Shown: piece after piece, positions 62,991-64,000 of the stretch
Numbering within the stretch: the stretch's first letter is position 1
Layout of the letters: each line of letters starts with the position of its first letter
NCBI RefSeq assembly: GCF_000024005.1
Contig: NC_013132.1
Span: forward strand, 372,001 to 436,000
Direction of reading: 5' to 3'
Length of the DNA stretch: 64,000 nucleotides
Source of the DNA: Chitinophaga pinensis DSM 2588
GTDB lineage: Bacteria; Bacteroidota; Bacteroidia; Chitinophagales; Chitinophagaceae
The notes under the pieces: model-generated
Database searches by the model: none
Seen by the model: the letters and a program-made list of their open reading frames with translations, nothing else
Told to the model about the DNA's origin: nothing
Translations under genes and position numbers: made by a program

Positions 62991-64000
62991 ATGAGCCTTC
63001 CTTCACTCTCTCTTAAACGTCCCGTATTTGCTATCGTGATGAATATCATTATTGTGATATTCGGCCTGGTGGGATTCAATTTCCTGGGGGTAAGGGACTT
63101 CCCCGCTATTGACCCGCCTATCGTGAACGTGCGTACTTCCTACGCCGGCGCCAACTCCGATATTATCGAAACCCAGATCACCGAACCGCTGGAGAAATCC
63201 ATCAATGGCATCGCGGGTATCAAAAATATATCCTCCAGCAGCAGCCAGGGTTCCAGCAATATCACGGTTGAATTTGAACTAAGTATTGACCTTGAAGCTG
63301 CGGCTAACGACGTGCGCGACAAAGTATCTCAGGCACTTCGTAGTTTGCCGCCGGATATCGACGCGCCGCCTGTTGTTTCGAAAGAAGATGCTAACTCTGA
63401 TTATATCCTGTCCATGACAGTACAGAGTAACATCCGTAACCAGCTCGAAGTAACCGAATACGCCAACAACGTATTGCTCGAAAGATTACAAACCATTCCC
63501 GGTGTCAGCTCCATCCGTATCCTTGGTGAAAAGAAATTTGCCATGCGCCTCTGGATGGACCCTGCCCGTCTATCGGCCTACAGCCTCACGCCAGGTGATG
63601 TACAGGCTGCTCTCTCACGTGAGAACGTGGAACTGCCCTCCGGTAAGATCGCCGGTAATGCAACTGAACTGACCGTACGTACCTTTGGCCGTCTGAATAC
63701 AGAAGAAGATTTCGACAACCTTATCATCAAAAATGACAACGGTAAAGTAATCCACTTCCGTGATATCGGTCAGGCCATACTCGGACCGGAAAACGAAGAA
63801 ACCATCCTGAAAGAATCAGGCGTACCGATGATCGCATTGGCACTCACGCCACAACCAGGTTCAAACTATGTGGCCATCACAGACGAATTCTATAAACGTT
63901 ATGAACAGTTAAAGAAAGATTTGCCGGATGATATCACCACCGATATCGCGATCGATAACACGAAGTTTATCCGCAAATCCATCGAGGAGGTGGAAGAAAC
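62991..64000 (+). CDS. RND efflux permease (AcrB/MexB-like), 3'-truncated by window edge
   Basis: First 336 complete codons of an inner-membrane proton-driven pump, open to the window end. From ATG at 62991 the protein reads MSLPSLSLKRPVFAIVMNII; TM1 about 11-31. The porter domain follows with FPAIDPPIVNVRTSYAGA, EPLEKSINGIAGIKNISSSS, AANDVRDKVSQALRSLPPDI, QTIPGVSSIRILGEKKFAMRLWMDP and LTPGDVQAALSRENVELPSGKIAG, all RND (HAE1) marks. Complete pumps are about 1020-1060 residues, so about a third is visible. It pairs with the adaptor; the substrate is unknown. Confidence 0.95.
   Translation, partial: MSLPSLSLKRPVFAIVMNIIIVIFGLVGFNFLGVRDFPAIDPPIVNVRTSYAGANSDIIETQITEPLEKSINGIAGIKNISSSSSQGSSNITVEFELSIDLEAAANDVRDKVSQALRSLPPDIDAPPVVSKEDANSDYILSMTVQSNIRNQLEVTEYANNVLLERLQTIPGVSSIRILGEKKFAMRLWMDPARLSAYSLTPGDVQAALSRENVELPSGKIAGNATELTVRTFGRLNTEEDFDNLIIKNDNGKVIHFRDIGQAILGPENEETILKESGVPMIALALTPQPGSNYVAITDEFYKRYEQLKKDLPDDITTDIAIDNTKFIRKSIEEVEE

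Overview
The window looks like a chromosomal segment of a glycan-degrading member of the Bacteroidota, most likely a Chitinophagaceae (Chitinophaga-like) organism. The support is two SusC/SusD pairs, a SusC with an STN domain beside FecR and an ECF sigma factor, a type IX secretion (T9SS) C-terminal sorting domain, many Cys-type lipoprotein signals, and promoters of the Bacteroidota form TTG-N18..20-TAnnTTTG. I saw no tRNA, rRNA, insertion sequence, prophage or CRISPR array. Family assignments rest on motifs read by eye; no database search was run.

Layout. 1-1884: 3' part of a GH3 beta-glucosidase, closed by a bidirectional terminator. 1954-9375: two cytoplasmic hybrid histidine kinases on the minus strand, one a 2037-residue protein with ten tandem 92-residue HAMP units. 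9534-14030: divergent REC-only regulator and SNF2-family ATPase. 14031-14551: gene-free stretch with a duplicated box/hairpin element. 14552-19036: ECF sigma factor, four-helix membrane protein, DUF1905/YdeI-like protein and a multi-PAS kinase. 19039-24022: minus-strand MBL-fold hydrolase, PL14-like lipoprotein and a large T9SS-secreted HEVGH metallopeptidase. 

24238-35103: a minus-strand run reading SoxD-like cytochrome c, SoxC-like molybdoenzyme, SusC, SusD, two DoxX-like membrane proteins and an FAD oxidoreductase. It is the most unusual locus: an outer-membrane SusCD importer joined to periplasmic sulfur-type oxidation genes. 35309-37237: two very small genes, an array of 11-bp repeats, and a lipoprotein paralogue of the HEVGH metallopeptidase. 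37548-39807: a two-component system.

39955-47244: a second minus-strand run reading TlpA-like thioredoxin, YceI, di-haem cytochrome c peroxidase, TonB receptor, DUF4397 lipoprotein and JmjC/cupin-8 oxygenase. Its promoter and that of the SoxCD-SusCD run carry the same 27-bp dyad (AGTCTA-N9-TAGACT), so the two may form one regulon. 47997-57007: a compact polysaccharide utilisation locus (ECF sigma, FecR, STN-SusC, SusD, DUF3823, GH43). 57481-59243: WYL regulator and GyrI-like protein. 59252-61493: acpP-fabF-rnc housekeeping operon. 61875-64000: RND efflux adaptor and the 5' part of its permease.

The main candidates for something undescribed are the SoxCD-SusCD-DoxX operon with its shared operator, the 11-bp inverted repeat array at 36037-36145, the duplicated structured element at 14282-14419, the heptamer arrays at 25672-25808 and 30035-30104, and two orphan minus-strand terminators at 57083-57271.
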